The notes beneath the pieces were generated by a model. That model searched no databases. It was not told the origin of the DNA and saw nothing but the letters and a program-made list of their open reading frames with translations. Positions 23,904-34,574 of a stretch of 64,000 nucleotides of DNA are shown here, in pieces. This DNA is from Prorocentrum cordatum. Its lineage: Eukaryota; Sar; Dinophyceae; Prorocentrales; Prorocentraceae. The stretch spans positions 462,335 to 526,334 of the forward strand of contig CAUYUJ010016471.1 of assembly GCA_963575745.1 (NCBI GenBank), read 5' to 3'. The position numbers were made by a program, and so were the translations under genes. Every line of letters starts with the position of its first letter. Within the stretch, counting starts at the first letter, position 1.

Positions 23904-24188
23904 AATTCTTTACGCTTCGCGTATCCCCACCAGCCCATGTCACAACAGCAACTCATGCGAAGCATGCCGACAGTCGTGTTTTTCAGGCGTGTGTCCGTTT
24001 GGCCCCGCATATCTCCCCTGTTCCTCCTTCCTCCCGCCTCCTTGTACATCCTCCTTGTGGGGGGAGCGGGAGAAGGACGAGGCGGAGGAGGAGGGAGAGA
24101 AAGCGCTCCTCGTGATTTGAGTCGTTTGGGGTTTCTCGTCCTGGTGTGAGTCGTTCGGGCCCTTCTTCCTGGTGTGAGTCGTTCGGGC
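23904..24188. repeat. Dispersed 280-bp repeat, copy 1
   Basis: AATTCTTTACGCTTCGCG through the GAGTCGTTCGGGC words is nearly identical to 56162-56430 in the same orientation. The right end flows into the minisatellite below. Confidence 0.85.
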
Positions 24189-24515
24189 TCTTCGTGGTGT
24201 GAGTCGTTCGGGCTCTTCGTCCTGGTGTGAGTCGTTCGGGCTTCTCGTGGTGTGAGTTGTTCGGGCCCCTCATCCTGGTGTGAGTCGTTCGGGCCCCTCC
24301 TCCTGGTGTGACTCGTTCGGGCTCCTCGTGGTGTGAGTCGTTCGGGGCCCGCGTCGTGGTGTGAGTCGTTCGGGCTCCTCGTGGTGTGAGTCGTTCGGGC
24401 GCCTCGTCCTGGTGTGAGTCGTTCGGGCCCCTCCTTGTGGTGTGAGTCGTTCGGGCTCTTCGTGGTGTGAGTCGTTCGGGCCCCTCGTCCTGGTGTGAGT
24501 CGTTCGGGCTCCTCG
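24139..24515. repeat. GTGTGAGTCGTTCGGGC minisatellite
   Basis: Fourteen or so copies of a 24-31 bp unit, GTGTGAGTCGTTCGGGC plus a variable CTCTTCGTG or CCCTCGTCCTG filler. The copy of the surrounding repeat at 56 kb has only two such units, so the array expanded here. Confidence 0.9.
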
Positions 24516-24770
24516 TGGGGCCTCTTGGGGGCCTCTTGGAGCCTCTTGGGGCCTCTTGGGGGCCTCTTGGGGGCCTCTTGGGGGCCTCTTGGGGGCCTCC
24601 TGGGGCCTCTGGGGGCCTCTTGGGGGCCTCTTGGGGGCCTCTTGGGGGCCTCTTGGGGCCTCTTGGGGGCCTCTTTGGGGCCTCTTGGAAGCCTCTTGGG
24701 AGGCTCCTGGTGGCCTCTTGGGGCCATCTTGGGGCCTCTTGCGACCTCCTCAGAAGCGCAAAGAAGCGCT
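24510..24770. repeat. Phased GGGGGCCTCTT array
   Basis: About 24 copies of GGGGCCTCTT or GGGGGCCTCTT with 10-11 bp spacing, directly after the minisatellite. The long minus-strand open frames over 23861-25170 consist of this array and the minisatellite and are rejected as genes. Confidence 0.85.
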
Positions 24771-25156
24771 GCCCCCTGAGAAGGACAAAATGAGCCCAAA
24801 ACCTTCGTAAAATCAATGATTTTGCTATGAAGGAAGATGAGCGCGGCCCCCTCGGGAGGCCAAAATGGGGCCAAAACCCTCGTAAAAGCAAGGATTTTGG
24901 CTTCACAGAAGAGGAGAGGGTCCCAAGTGCGTCCCCCCGTCGGGGCCAGAATCCTCGTGAGGGTCGTCGCTTTTTGGCCCTCCCAGGAGTCGAAAAAGAC
25001 CCCTCCAACCACCCGCGGCCCGCCCTCTCCAGACCCAGGGGGAGGGGGTAGGGGGAGGGGTAAACCCCTCCCCGAAGGGGAAGAAGGGGGGTTGAGGACA
25101 GAGGGGGCTCGCTAAACCACTCACGCCCTAAAGGGCTGGTGGGATTTTCGGCGCTC

Positions 25157-25292
25157 CACTGCCGCTCCACGCGGATTTCTTGGATCCGCGCCGGGCCCCC
25201 CTGGCGGCGCCTCCAGCGCCGCCCTTGGCGCGTTCCGCGCGCCAGGGAGGGGGGTCAGCGCAGATCCAAGACATCCGCGCGGAGCGCCAAAA
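25157..25292. repeat. GC-rich nested foldback
   Basis: GCTCCACGCGGATTTCTTGGATC near 25160-25182 is inverted, with few mismatches, at about 25265-25290. Inside, CCCTGGCGGCG (25198) and CGCGCCAGGG (25238) form a second stem. A related inner stem lies at 23786-23835. Confidence 0.55.
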
Positions 25293-25330
25293 GTCTATTT
25301 TTGTGTCGTTTTTACTTCTTCTACGAATGC

Positions 25331-25420
25331 TCGCTTCGATGCAATGGATCTTGAATCCCCCGCGGCGGATCCGGGTCCACTGCTAGTACTTGCTGCGCTA
25401 GTGGTGGAGCGCGCTTGTCT
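25331..25420. repeat. MITE-like right half, copy 2
   Basis: Shares with 15487-15582 the order CGATG-AATGGATC, CCGCGGCGGATCC, and TAGTGGTGGAGCGCGCT. The left terminal repeat is not seen here. Confidence 0.45.
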
Positions 25421-26412
25421 GGGGGAGGGTGGCCAAGCGTCGACCCCGAACCCTGAGATCCGACGTTGCGAAAACAGATTGCAGCATCGCGAGACATCCT
25501 GACGCGAGCCCCAGACCCCCTCTTTCTGCGGCATGTGTCGAGCCGCGTCGACCTGTGCTGTGATGGTCAACGCCAGCCCAGCTCGAGCTGGGCAAGGCCA
25601 ACGCCGGCCCAGATCGACCGAATCCCTGAGGTCCGACGTTGCGACAAAATTGGAGCATCGCGGGCAATCCCGAATCAGGCCTGAACCCCCTCTTTCTGCG
25701 GCATGTGTCGAGCCGCACCGACCTGTGCTGTGATGGTCCCGGGGGCCGCCACTTGGCGCAAAACGCCCTGTGCCGCAAGATTGCGACGCCCGGGTCTCCG
25801 GGAAGAGGTCGCGGCGCGGACCTCCGAAAGCCTGTGCCGTTGCCGCTCTCTCTCTCTCTCTCTCTCTCTCTCGCTTTGGGGTTCCTCAGCCTTCCGAGCA
25901 GCCCTCGATGTGCCTTCTCCGAAGACAGAGACGGCTCCCTCAGAAGGCGCGAGCGCGAGGGCCTCTGAGCAGCCCCGCCGCCTTTCCAGAAGGCCCGCCC
26001 TCTCCCACTTCCCCCATGGGCTCGCCGCCGACGTCCTCTCTGGCTTTCTGGCCGGGGGGCTGCTGAGAAGCTGCCCCCAGCCGCTCGCTCCACCTCGGAG
26101 CCCGTGGGCCCTCTGGGCCTCGTGAGGGATGCCCGGGAGGCCACGGGGGGCCTCCTCGGAAGTCCTGGGGGCAGCTTGGGCCACAGGCACTTCTGGCAAG
26201 GGGGGGAAGCGGCAGAGGGGAACGAGGGGGAGGCGTTGACAGATGAACGCGGCATGAGTGTTCGCTATTTTGTTCCAAGGCTTGAATCACCTCGGCCCTC
26301 ATCATTGTCGTTTCCGAGAAACGTCCCTGAGCGTTTTTCCCAAGCAGTCCTGCCCGCTCCGATTCCTTCTCTGGCTGTGCGCTTACTGAGCGGCTTCACC
26401 TGCGGGGGTGCT

Positions 26413-26590
26413 GATTCCCCAACCAGAGCTTGCCTCTGTAGGGGTCCTAGCGGATTCATATGGTTAGGTTAGTTGCGTCGCCGATTTTGGCGGCCCGCCC
26501 AGGTGCCCGGGTGCCCTATAGCCCAACAGCCCAACAGCCCTCTAGCCCTATAGCACTACAGCCCCATTGCCCTGTAGCCCCATAGCCCCA
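26413..26590 (-). repeat. Dispersed repeat with CCCTATAGC tandem words, inverted copy
   Basis: CAGAGCTTGCCTCTGTAGG, CATATGGTTAGGTTAG and CGCCGATTTT, followed by about nine CCCTATAGC-like decamers. The whole segment is the inverse of 34575-34887, where the central GGGCACCC words have expanded. Confidence 0.75.
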
Positions 26591-28095
26591 TAGCCCCAAA
26601 AAGATTATGATTGGGGCTGCTCTCCGGTATCATTCTGAGGGTATTGGGGCTCCGGAGGAGCCGCTCGGCGGCACGCTGCCCGTGGCCGAGCTCACGCCCA
26701 GGATACCCCCCCCGCCGGCCCTGGCCCCGCCGCTGGGCGCCAGCCCGCCCGGCGCCCAGAAGCGGCACCACGAGGAGCCGAGCGGCTCAGAGGTGGGTCC
26801 TCGAGGGACGGGGGCCCGGAGGGCGAGTGGAGCGACGCAGGAAGACGGGGCCCAGAGGAGGAGAAAGTTCCGCTACCGCTGCCTTTCGCCCGTTCTCCCA
26901 TGTGGGCCTCCTGGGGGGCCCTCGTCGCCACCGCCGCATTCGCCTCGAAATCCTGGCCACGCACCGAAGGAGAGGTCTGGGGAGTAAGGTATCGGGTATC
27001 GGTACCTTTTGGTTTCCCTAGGGGTCGTAAGCGCTCCCTCCTCCACGTGGTGCGCCTGGAATTCGCACCGCGGGGAGGAGGGCGGCTCAGAGGTGGGGCC
27101 CCGAGGGACGGGGGCCCAGAGGACGAGTGGCCTCGGACAGTGGACGTGCCGCTTGGGATCCTTCTCCCGTCCTCAGGGCCTCATCCGTCAGGGGCCATGA
27201 GGGCCGAGGCCCGCAGGGACGGGGCCCTGAGGGACGGGACAGATTGGTGGCGGATGTGGACCGGGCGCGAGATCCAGCCCCGGGCCCTGGGCCCGGATGA
27301 AGGGGGCAGTAAGGCCAAGGAGGACGAGTTGAGCGACGCAGGAAACGGGGTCATTTCCACGGACCTTGGCGCGTAAGCTAGGTCGCGAGGAGCTGGCGGC
27401 TCAAAGATTGGGCCCCTTGAGGACCCAGACAAGTTCGCGCTGAGGAAAAAATGCGACGGGAGGTTTTTGACCTTTTTCGGCTTGTGGGGGCCCTCGCTGG
27501 GCCTCGGGACCGCCGTCAAGAAACGACTCGGGATGAAAACCGGCCCCGGGGAAAGGGTCGGGACGTCCAGGGGGCCGCGTATGGAAGAGTCAGGACGCTT
27601 CATGTCTGGGGAAGACGAGCGGCCTCAAGCAGTGAAGGTTCCACCTGGGATCCCTCGACGCTACCTTCGGGCCGCCAGCGGATTGATGGACAAAATCCTG
27701 CACCACCCGCGCGACCAGGGTGCCTGCGCAAACTTCCCGCGCCCCCCTGCCCACGATTCAATGTTGGTTGGCACTGCCAGCGGGGCGCAAGGTTTCGACC
27801 AGTCGGCAGATCGACAAATCGCGGTGCAGCCCGCCAGGATCACACTGGGGGCGCGGGGGGTGCTTGCACAAGTCAACACCAAAGGTTCGGGAGTGCGTCC
27901 ATCAACCGTCCCTCTATGGGCCCCCATCGATGTAACTAACGCCGAGAGGAGCCAGACGGGGACGCTGCTGGCGGGTCCGCCGCCGCCGAGCGCGAGGGCG
28001 AGGACACCGCGGAGTTCCCGTCGGGCGCGCGGCTTGCCGCGGACAGGACTCCCCCGCCTGGGTCCACTACGATCCGTGAGATCTGGGGAGTGTGA
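26591..28095. other. Interior of inverted-arm segment; degenerate repeats, no gene
   Basis: Three diverged copies of GGCTCAGAGGTGGG-CC-GAGGGACGGGGGCCC occur near 26788, 27085 and 27400. One plus frame near 27965-28085 reads as a plausible acidic peptide but has no domain or clear boundaries, so it is not called. Confidence 0.4.
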
Positions 28096-28899
28096 GGTGG
28101 CGGGCCTTCTCAGAAGGCGGTGGGGCTTCTCAGAAGCCCTCGCGCCTTCTGAGGAACCGAATCTGTGTTTGGAGGAGGCGCATAGACATGGGGCTTCTCA
28201 GAAGCCCTCGCGCCTTCTGAGGAGCCGAATCTGTGTTTGGAGAAGGCACGTAGACAGCTACTCGGAAGGCTGAGGAACCCCAAAGCGAGAGAGAGAGAGG
28301 GGCAGAGAGAGTGGCAGAGGCACAGCCTTTCGGAGGTGCGCACCGCGACTTTTTCCCTAAGACCTGGGCTCTGCAATCGCATCTTTCCACGCCGGGCGTT
28401 TTCGCTCGTTGTCGGGCCCCGAGACCAGCACGGACCGATCTGGCTCGACGAATGCCCCAGAGAGAGGGGGTCCAGGCTTGGTTCGGGATTGCCCGCGATG
28501 TTCCGATTTTGTCGCAACGTCGGACCTCAGGGACTCGGTCGATCTGGGCCAGCGTTGGCCTTGCCCAGCTCGAGCTGGCTCGGCTTCGGTGTTCCGGCGA
28601 TCTGGTGTGGCCCGCTGTTCGCACGGCGCTGTTGGCGCGGTCGATTCGATTGGATTTCGACTCCATCTCTGTTCTTCCGGAGTCGATGCACATCCAGGTG
28701 CCTGCGGCAAGGCTGGCTGCCGTGCCAGCCCCGCACTCTGGGTGGCGACAGTTCAGCGCACAGGAAGCCCCGGCGTGAGACAGCTCGTGTCCCGAGGCTC
28801 TGGAGTGGCGTGATATGTTGCACACTCTTCCGCATGGTGTCCGGGTGTCTCTCCTTGTGTTCGTCGTCGTCTTCTTCCCTCCTCTCTTAGAGCTTCTTC

Positions 28900-29350
28900 T
28901 CCTGGGGACTCCTTGGGCAGTCTCTCAGGTGCTGTCGGAGCATTTCGGAGTTTGTTTTTGGGGCCTCTCTGGGTCACCTTGTTGGGCCGTCTTCGCGTCC
29001 TGGCGCCTCCGTGGGCCGTTTTCGAGGCCTCTTGGGCAGTCCTGAGAGCACCTTGGGCCGTCTTGGGAACCCCTTGGGGCAATCTTGGAGGTCTCGTTGG
29101 CCGTCTTGGGCTGACGGAAGCCCGAGAAGGTGAGAACGCGAAAATTGATCAAGTTTTAACGGGGAAACAATTCTTCAAACCTCTTCGGGCCCTGCTAGGA
29201 GCCCTCTTGGACCGTCTCGGGTGCTTGTTAGGCTGTCTTGACGCAATCTTGAGCCGTCGTGGGGCGATCTCGGATTGTCTTAGATGCATATCTGGCCATC
29301 TTGGCGGCCTTAGTGGCCTGCCAGGGCCGTCTTGGAAGTCATCTCAGACA
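28900..29350. repeat. Degenerate GGGCCGTCTTG array
   Basis: Same 10-15 bp GGGCCGTCTTG-type words as 22640-23165 but more diverged and with an AT-richer insert at 29130-29180. No gene. Confidence 0.55.
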
Positions 29351-30803
29351 TCGTGCACGTCTTGGAGAGCGCCAGGGAAGCATCGGGGCGCCTGTGAACT
29401 CGTGGGAGGAGGGGGGGTATGCACGCCCCGAGCGTGATGACAAGGGGGTGGCTCCCTGGAAGATTTGCAGGCACCCTATCAGGCAGCACTGGTCACTCTG
29501 CCACGCCTCAGTGTGCCGGGAAGAGGGCGCGGTGGCGGATTCCGCTCCGACCCAATCTCGCGATTCGACATTGGCTACTCCTGCCGCCTCGGGGAAGTGG
29601 TCTGAAACCCAGGGCCCTTGGGGGCAGTGGGCATGGCCAGGTTGGGGCGTGGGGGTGGGAGGAGAGTCGAGGCCGCCCAGCTGTGGTCCCAGCAGACGAG
29701 GTGTGAGGATCGCGCCGCGTCGCGCCGCGTCGCCGCTGTGTCGGCGATGCGGCTCGATGCGGAGCCCAATCTCTCCACGCCGACGGCGCCGATGCATCGC
29801 CAACGTCGCCGTTGCATCGCCGATGCATCGGCCATGCATTGGCGATGTGGTGCGATCCTCCGACCTCATCAACTGGGACCCGCTTTGGGAGGCCTCCTAG
29901 AGAGAGGTCATGCATCCCTCGGTTCTGGAGGCGATGGATACTTTCTAGACTCCAGCCCCGAAAGGACTCCTGTCGCTCAGCGCGTCAGCGTCGAGTCCAA
30001 GGCTTCCGTATCGGAGAGGTCGGAGGGCGCCCACCGTGCCCATGCCCCGGTGGATTGGTTTCTCCAGTCCCGGCGTTTGATTTTGTCTTCGGCATCAGTG
30101 GGCCGCTGGGACCAGGAGAAGTGGAGCCGGGACGGTCGAGAGCTCGGGGGTCCGCGGACCGACGAGAGTCAATCCGTCGGAGGCTTGGGTGGTTGATACA
30201 CCGACGCCGACCCTTGCCGGGCCGATCCTGGGCCCCAAAGGCGGGAATGGCGTGCGCGTGCGCGCTCCTCTCTTGGCCATTCCAGGAGATCGTACGCGCG
30301 GGTCCGGGGCCCGTGAGGTCGGTTTGGGATCCTCTGGAGTTGGTGTATTTGTCGGCGCCCTCCCAAAGAAGGGGCTCCACGGACAGCAGCCAGCCACGGA
30401 GGCAGAACCTCCGGGTCTCGAAGGTGGGGGTCGGGCGAACGGGGGCATTGGCACACGTGCGGGGGGGGGGGGACACGGCAGCTGCCGCGTGCGGTTGGTT
30501 GCAGCTCCGCCGCTCTGCGCCGGGAGGCGCTGGGGTGAGTGACTGCATGCGGCGGGCTCCCGACGCCAGACGTCTTGTGCCTCGGTCTTCTCAAGACGGG
30601 ATCCCCGCAGGTCCAGGCCCTCTTCCAGCCTCTCATCCTGGGCAGTCTTGCTGTTTTCCTGGGGCCTCGAAGAGGCGCCCAGAGACTGATGATGGCGAGA
30701 ACAAACACGTCCTCACTTTTCCAAGGCGTTGGATGTTTGCCCCCCCCCCCCCCCATCCACTGTGCTACAGACGTTTTCGACAAAAAAACATCATCCAATC
30801 TGC
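29351..30803. other. No gene seen; GATGCATC palindromes
   Basis: A cluster of GCATCGCC/GATGCATCGG words at 29785-29850 includes the perfect 14-bp palindrome GCCGATGCATCGGC at 29819-29832, recurring at 39158-39171. Homopolymers of 9-13 G or C lie near 30460 and 30745. Open frames here have no motif. Confidence 0.4.
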
Positions 30804-30893
30804 GCCATGCCCCCGTGTTAGTATGGACGGAGCGAGGGGAGGGAAGGCAGTGGCCGCTTCTGGGAAGAAGTGGTCTTGTATTCTCTTGGCTCG
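30804..30893 (+). repeat. Split direct repeat A1
   Basis: GCCATGCCCCC, GTATGGACGGAGCGA (15 bp exact) and a 28-bp exact word are shared with A2 at 38027-38110. Left end of the element. Confidence 0.75.
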
Positions 30894-31016
30894 AGCTGGT
30901 TCCTCCCCCTATAGGGGAGTTTGGCGCGCGAGCGCAGTCTTATCCACATGTTCGTTTCTCGTTGGGACTGGGGCATAGGGGACCCCCTCCCTGCATACGC
31001 CAGGCGATCGCAAACA

Positions 31017-31200
31017 TGGATCAAGGGGGCGTGGATTAGCGACGGGTCCGGTTTCCATGGGACATTGCGGATTTCCGCAGCCGAACGAGGCGACACCGGC
31101 CGCATTATGGGCAGGGCACCTCCCCCGATCCATGGATTTGGCGACCGCGCGCCGAATCAATGGATCGCTAATCCATGCTTGCGTGCCCCCGGTTGCATAC
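31017..31200. repeat. Dispersed repeat family D, copy 4
   Basis: GGCGTGGATTAGCGACGGG ... GATCCATGGATTTGGCG / CGCCGAATCAATGGATC ... CTAATCCATG in the order seen in copy 1; the hairpin is retained with two mismatches. It lies between A1 and the coding part of the retroelement. Confidence 0.6.
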
Positions 31201-31511
31201 GATGGTATACGATGCCGCCGAAGGGCGGTGGCGGACGCCGCAGTGTCTCCCGGCCGGCCCGCGGCTGCGGGCCCGCGGCGCGGCCGTGGGAGGGCAGGCG
31301 GTCGGCCGTCCCCCGCACGGGCTGCCCCGCCCGCGGGAGCCTCCGCGCGCGGCCGCGGGCCCGCAGGCGGTCGGGCGTCCCCAAGGCGGGGCGCCCCCCC
31401 CCCCGGCTGGGGCCTGCCCGCGCGGGCGCCGCCGGAGGGGCGCGCCCCGCCGGACCCGCCCCGCACGGCTGCGGCCGGGAGGGCCCCGGCGGGCTCCTTG
31501 CAAGGAGCCTG

Positions 31512-31645
31512 GCGCCGAGGACTACAGACCACCTCAAAGAGTACGGCCCCGACGAAATCATCGAGGTTCGCGCTTGCCGACGCCGAAGACTACGACCACC
31601 CGATACAAAGCGGCACCGACGACGTCATCGAGGTTTGCGCTTGGG
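31512..31645 (+). repeat. Tandem duplication of about 67 bp
   Basis: GCCGAGGACTACAGACCACC ... ATCATCGAGGTTCGCGCTTG followed at once by GCCGAAGACTACGACCACC ... GTCATCGAGGTTTGCGCTTG. The two copies read the same peptide type (P/T-DE/D-I/V-IEV-C/R) in different frames. Confidence 0.6.
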
Positions 31646-32127
31646 GCGGGTCGCTTCGGAGTGGAAAAGGCCAGGAGACGGGCCCATTCGCTCTGTCTCT
31701 GAAGCCTCTTGGAAGTCTGCCTCGGGCACCGCCACCCGACGAGTACGGCTTCTCTGGGAGGGTTACTTGCTGGGGACGTTCAAGGAGAGTTTCAGCAAGG
31801 TGCTCACCAGGGAATTCAGCAAGACGGAGATTCAGGGTGCGTGAATTCCTGCTGTTGTGACATGCCGGAGGTAGGCCCATGCAGAGAAATGGGGCTCCAG
31901 GCAGGTCTACCATCGGAGAGTGGCGGCACCGGGACGACAACAACAACGGCAAGGATTGTTTCAGCATCAGCCTCTCCGATGGGTTCGGGATCTTTGTGCA
32001 CGAGTGTGAGCCCCGCGTCCCAAGCCCAGATGCTCGGGGGGGCGCGTGAAGCTAACCCTGCACGGGGCGCGGGGCTGGCGAACCAGCATGGCGGGGCCCC
32101 CTGCTCGACGAGCCAGGCCGCGCCGAG

Positions 32128-33085
32128 ATGGGCGCCCCTCCTCCTGGGAGCTTGGGCGCCGGACGAGAGGAACTCAAGGGAAGGCTCGACAATCTCATTG
32201 GCGATCTCGACCGGAGGGCGGCACGGAGCGAGGATCTTCGGTCTCGGAGCCGCCGCGGCGAGACCCAGAAGGTCAAGAGGAGATTCGCAGAGGGCCCCCC
32301 GTGTAAACGCTCCGCTGACCAGCATGCCAGCGGCGCGACGTTGCCCAAGGACGCGGTGAGGGAGGACGACTTGGACAAGTTGCTCCAGAAGGCCTTGCGA
32401 ACAAGGGCGATGAGGATGTGGATTTTCCGTCAGCCCCTCCCAAGGCGCACGTCGACCTTGCAGTCGTTGCGCGCGGGTGCCTCGGTGCGCTGCCCCAGAG
32501 GGCCTTGCAGGAAATGCAGCGGTGCCCGGCACGGGGCGGCGTCCGCAGCGGAGAACAGCGAGCAGCAGCGCGGCAAGATCACGCAGTACCTCATCAGCGT
32601 TTCATTCCAACGTTGCGGCCCGGAGACGCTCGGCATCCGCGACGCGCGGGAGCTCCGCGCGATCAGCGAATGCTTGGACGCGCTCCTGGGCGGGGACGTC
32701 CCGCGACTGGAAGACGCGCTGGCGCGGCGGTTCAAGGCTTTGGAGGCGGCAGTCAGCGACTGGCTGGATGCCGGGGGCTCATTCCCAGCGCCGACGCGGG
32801 GCTGGCCAGCGGGCGGGAGCGGGCGACCGCCACGCGCGCGGAGCTGGGCAGTGTCAAGCTCGCGGATGCCGCCACGAGGGCCCGGCCGCGGGCAAGCCAG
32901 TCCGCCGTTGGCCGACGGCCCGGGCGCGCCCATGGGCCGCCCCCGCTGCGCGAGCCTTGCTCTCCGAGAGGACGGCCCCCAGGAGGGCGCCAGAGCAGGA
33001 GCAGGAGCAGGCGCGACAGGGTGTGGATAGGGAAAGAGGAACGGCGCTGGGTCGCACGGGCCCCCCAACAGGGGTCAGAATTGAC
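32128..33085 (+). pseudogene. Gag-like protein of the tyrosine-recombinase element
   Basis: The frame starting at 32128 gives a charged N-terminal part (ELKGRLDNLIGDLDRRA, TQKVKRRF) and, at residues about 150-215, a conserved-looking block RGKITQYLISVSF, ARELRAISECLDALLGGD, RRFKALEAAVSDWLDAGG. I recognise this block type from multi-copy dinoflagellate retroelement proteins. A frame slip near 32785 moves the natural reading to the third frame: LIPSADAGLASGRERATATRAEL, then an Arg/Ser-rich tail to about 33085. Upstream 31860-32127 is open but not clearly part of it. Presumed role: nucleic-acid binding capsid-like protein. Confidence 0.5.
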
Positions 33086-33699
33086 ACTTGGCGGAGACGG
33101 TCTTGGCGGCTCGCGAGCCGAGGTCGCGGGCGAGTCTTTCCGAACGCTCCCGGAGTTGCGCCCGCGCTCTCGGCGTGCCCCGCGCCGCTGGGGCCGACCT
33201 CCCTGGCGAACAGATCCGCAATTCTGAGCTGGGCCCCGTCCGATCGGCCCCTGGTGGCCCGGCAACCCGCGCCGCGGCAGCGCAGTAGTCGCGGGGGCCA
33301 GGGGCGCGCGACGCAGGCGCCAGGCGCAGGCCGAGAGAGGGGAACGCCGAGGACGCGCCCCCCCCTGCCACGGCCGCGGCGCCGCTGATGGGAGGGCTCG
33401 ACGAGCTCGCAGCCGCGGCGCCGATCGACGAGACGATGGGCTAGCTGGACAGGCGCATCTCCCAGGCTGCCCGGCAGCGTAGTTCCCCCTGCGGCGGGCG
33501 CGCGAGGCGGCGGCTCGCCGGCCATTTATGGCGGGGAGGCAAGCGACAGCGAAACTGACGTCCGTCATCCCCCCTGTCCCGCGGGGGGGCGACGCCGTTG
33601 AGATGGCCTTCGCAAGGGTGGGGGGGGGCGGTCGCTCTCATCCAGTTGGCATCAGGGACGATCTGAGCGAACTCGACTTGCAGGCGTCGGCAGCTGGGC

Positions 33700-34530
33700 C
33701 ATCATCGCTATCTCGGCCCATGACTCCCTGCGCGCAGGGGCGGGCGAGCCCGTGGACCTGCGCCGACTCGCCGGGCCGGCCAGCCAGTCGCGGGCCTTGG
33801 CCCTTGAGGAGATGGAGGAGGCGTACATTTACAACGTCGACCGCCGCGCCGATGCGACATGGGGCTTCGGGTCGGTCGCCGACGACCGAGTTCGACTAGG
33901 TGCTCGGCGAGAAGTGAGAAATTGCTCTCTTACGATGGCCGCGTGGTCTCGATGCCAGAGAAGCTCGTGCTGCGGGAGCTCCTCCCGGGCTTGCCGCCGC
34001 GCGGCGAGGCCGCCTCAGCGGGCCCTCTTGAGTTTGCGTCGGAGGAGATCGTTCGCGCGCTGCCTCGCGCACAGCGTGGGCGGCCAGCGCGGGCCCCAGC
34101 CACTGCCGACGCGCGCGCCGAGGCAGCCGGCGGGGGCGCCGTCGTCAAGGAGTTGGCTGGGGCGCGGGCTCTGGAAGGATATCCCGTGCGACGCCATCGC
34201 AAGGGTCGGGTGGCAACCCGTCCTGAACGGCGCCTTCGGGGCCGCGAAGCGGCGCGTTTCTGCCGCCAGCCACGCGGGCCCTTCGACCCATCGTCAACAT
34301 GGCCCCGAGCGACCGCGCCCAGGTGCCGATGCTCGGTGACATCGAGCCCCTGCCGATGGGCGGAGAGCACCGCGTCGCCGTCGTTGAGGACGGAGAGCTG
34401 CTCGCTCGGTCAAGTGGGGACATCGAATGACGCGTTCATGTTTTTCATGATTCGCACGTTGGCGGCCTTGGATGGCGCCCTCGCGCCCCGTTGCCCCGAC
34501 GGCCCTCGGAAGGGCAACTCAGACATTTGT
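33700..34530 (+). pseudogene. Reverse transcriptase fragment (N-terminal half)
   Basis: Readable across frames: LRRLAGPASQSRALALEEMEE (33757 on), KLVLRELLPGLPP (33962), RPERRL/PVLNGAFGAAKRR (about 34205-34250), then LRPIVNMAPSDRAQVPML, GDIEPLPMGGEHRVAV, ARSSGDIE and a stop at 34428, followed by FMFFMIRT. The PVLNGAFGAAK and RLIVNM-like blocks, then a serine-Asp block, are the early RT motifs of dinoflagellate DIRS-type polymerases. The catalytic YVDN/YxDD part is absent, because sequence beyond 34530 is replaced by a nested repeat. Confidence 0.5.
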
Positions 34531-34574
34531 TCCCCCACTTGCATTGTAAATGATACCCGGGAAAATCCCCATCA

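Larger units (their letters stand above)
25577..28585. repeat. Segment flanked by long inverted arms
   Basis: The left arm 25577-25990 and right arm about 28096-28585 are inverted copies at roughly 85-95 percent identity by eye. Matching landmarks include the AGCTCGAGCTGG word (25583 and 28567), GTCCGACGTTGCGACAAAAT (25631) against its inverse at 28505, a CT/GA microsatellite (25846-25872 against 28286-28315) and GCTTTGGGGTTCCTCAGCC (25873) against its inverse at 28268. The right arm carries one extra tandem copy of its inner 70 bp. A further partial copy of the outer unit lies at 25440-25560. The 2.1-kb interior has no transposase I can recognise. Confidence 0.7.

Noticed and set aside
23861-25170. 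383- and 395-codon minus ORFs (PRGPQEAPKRP repeats)
   Set aside because: Translate the minisatellite and the phased G+C array; no non-repetitive domain.
27965-28085. Possible acidic exon (plus strand)
   Set aside because: Plausible composition over 40 codons but no domain, no clear splice sites and two other open frames.
29812-30978. 388-codon plus ORF
   Set aside because: No domain; runs through poly-G/C and into split repeat A1.
32418-33388. Arg/Ala-rich ORFs overlapping the gag-like frame
   Set aside because: Mostly shadows of the gag-like reading; only the part after about 32785 in one frame is kept as its continuation.
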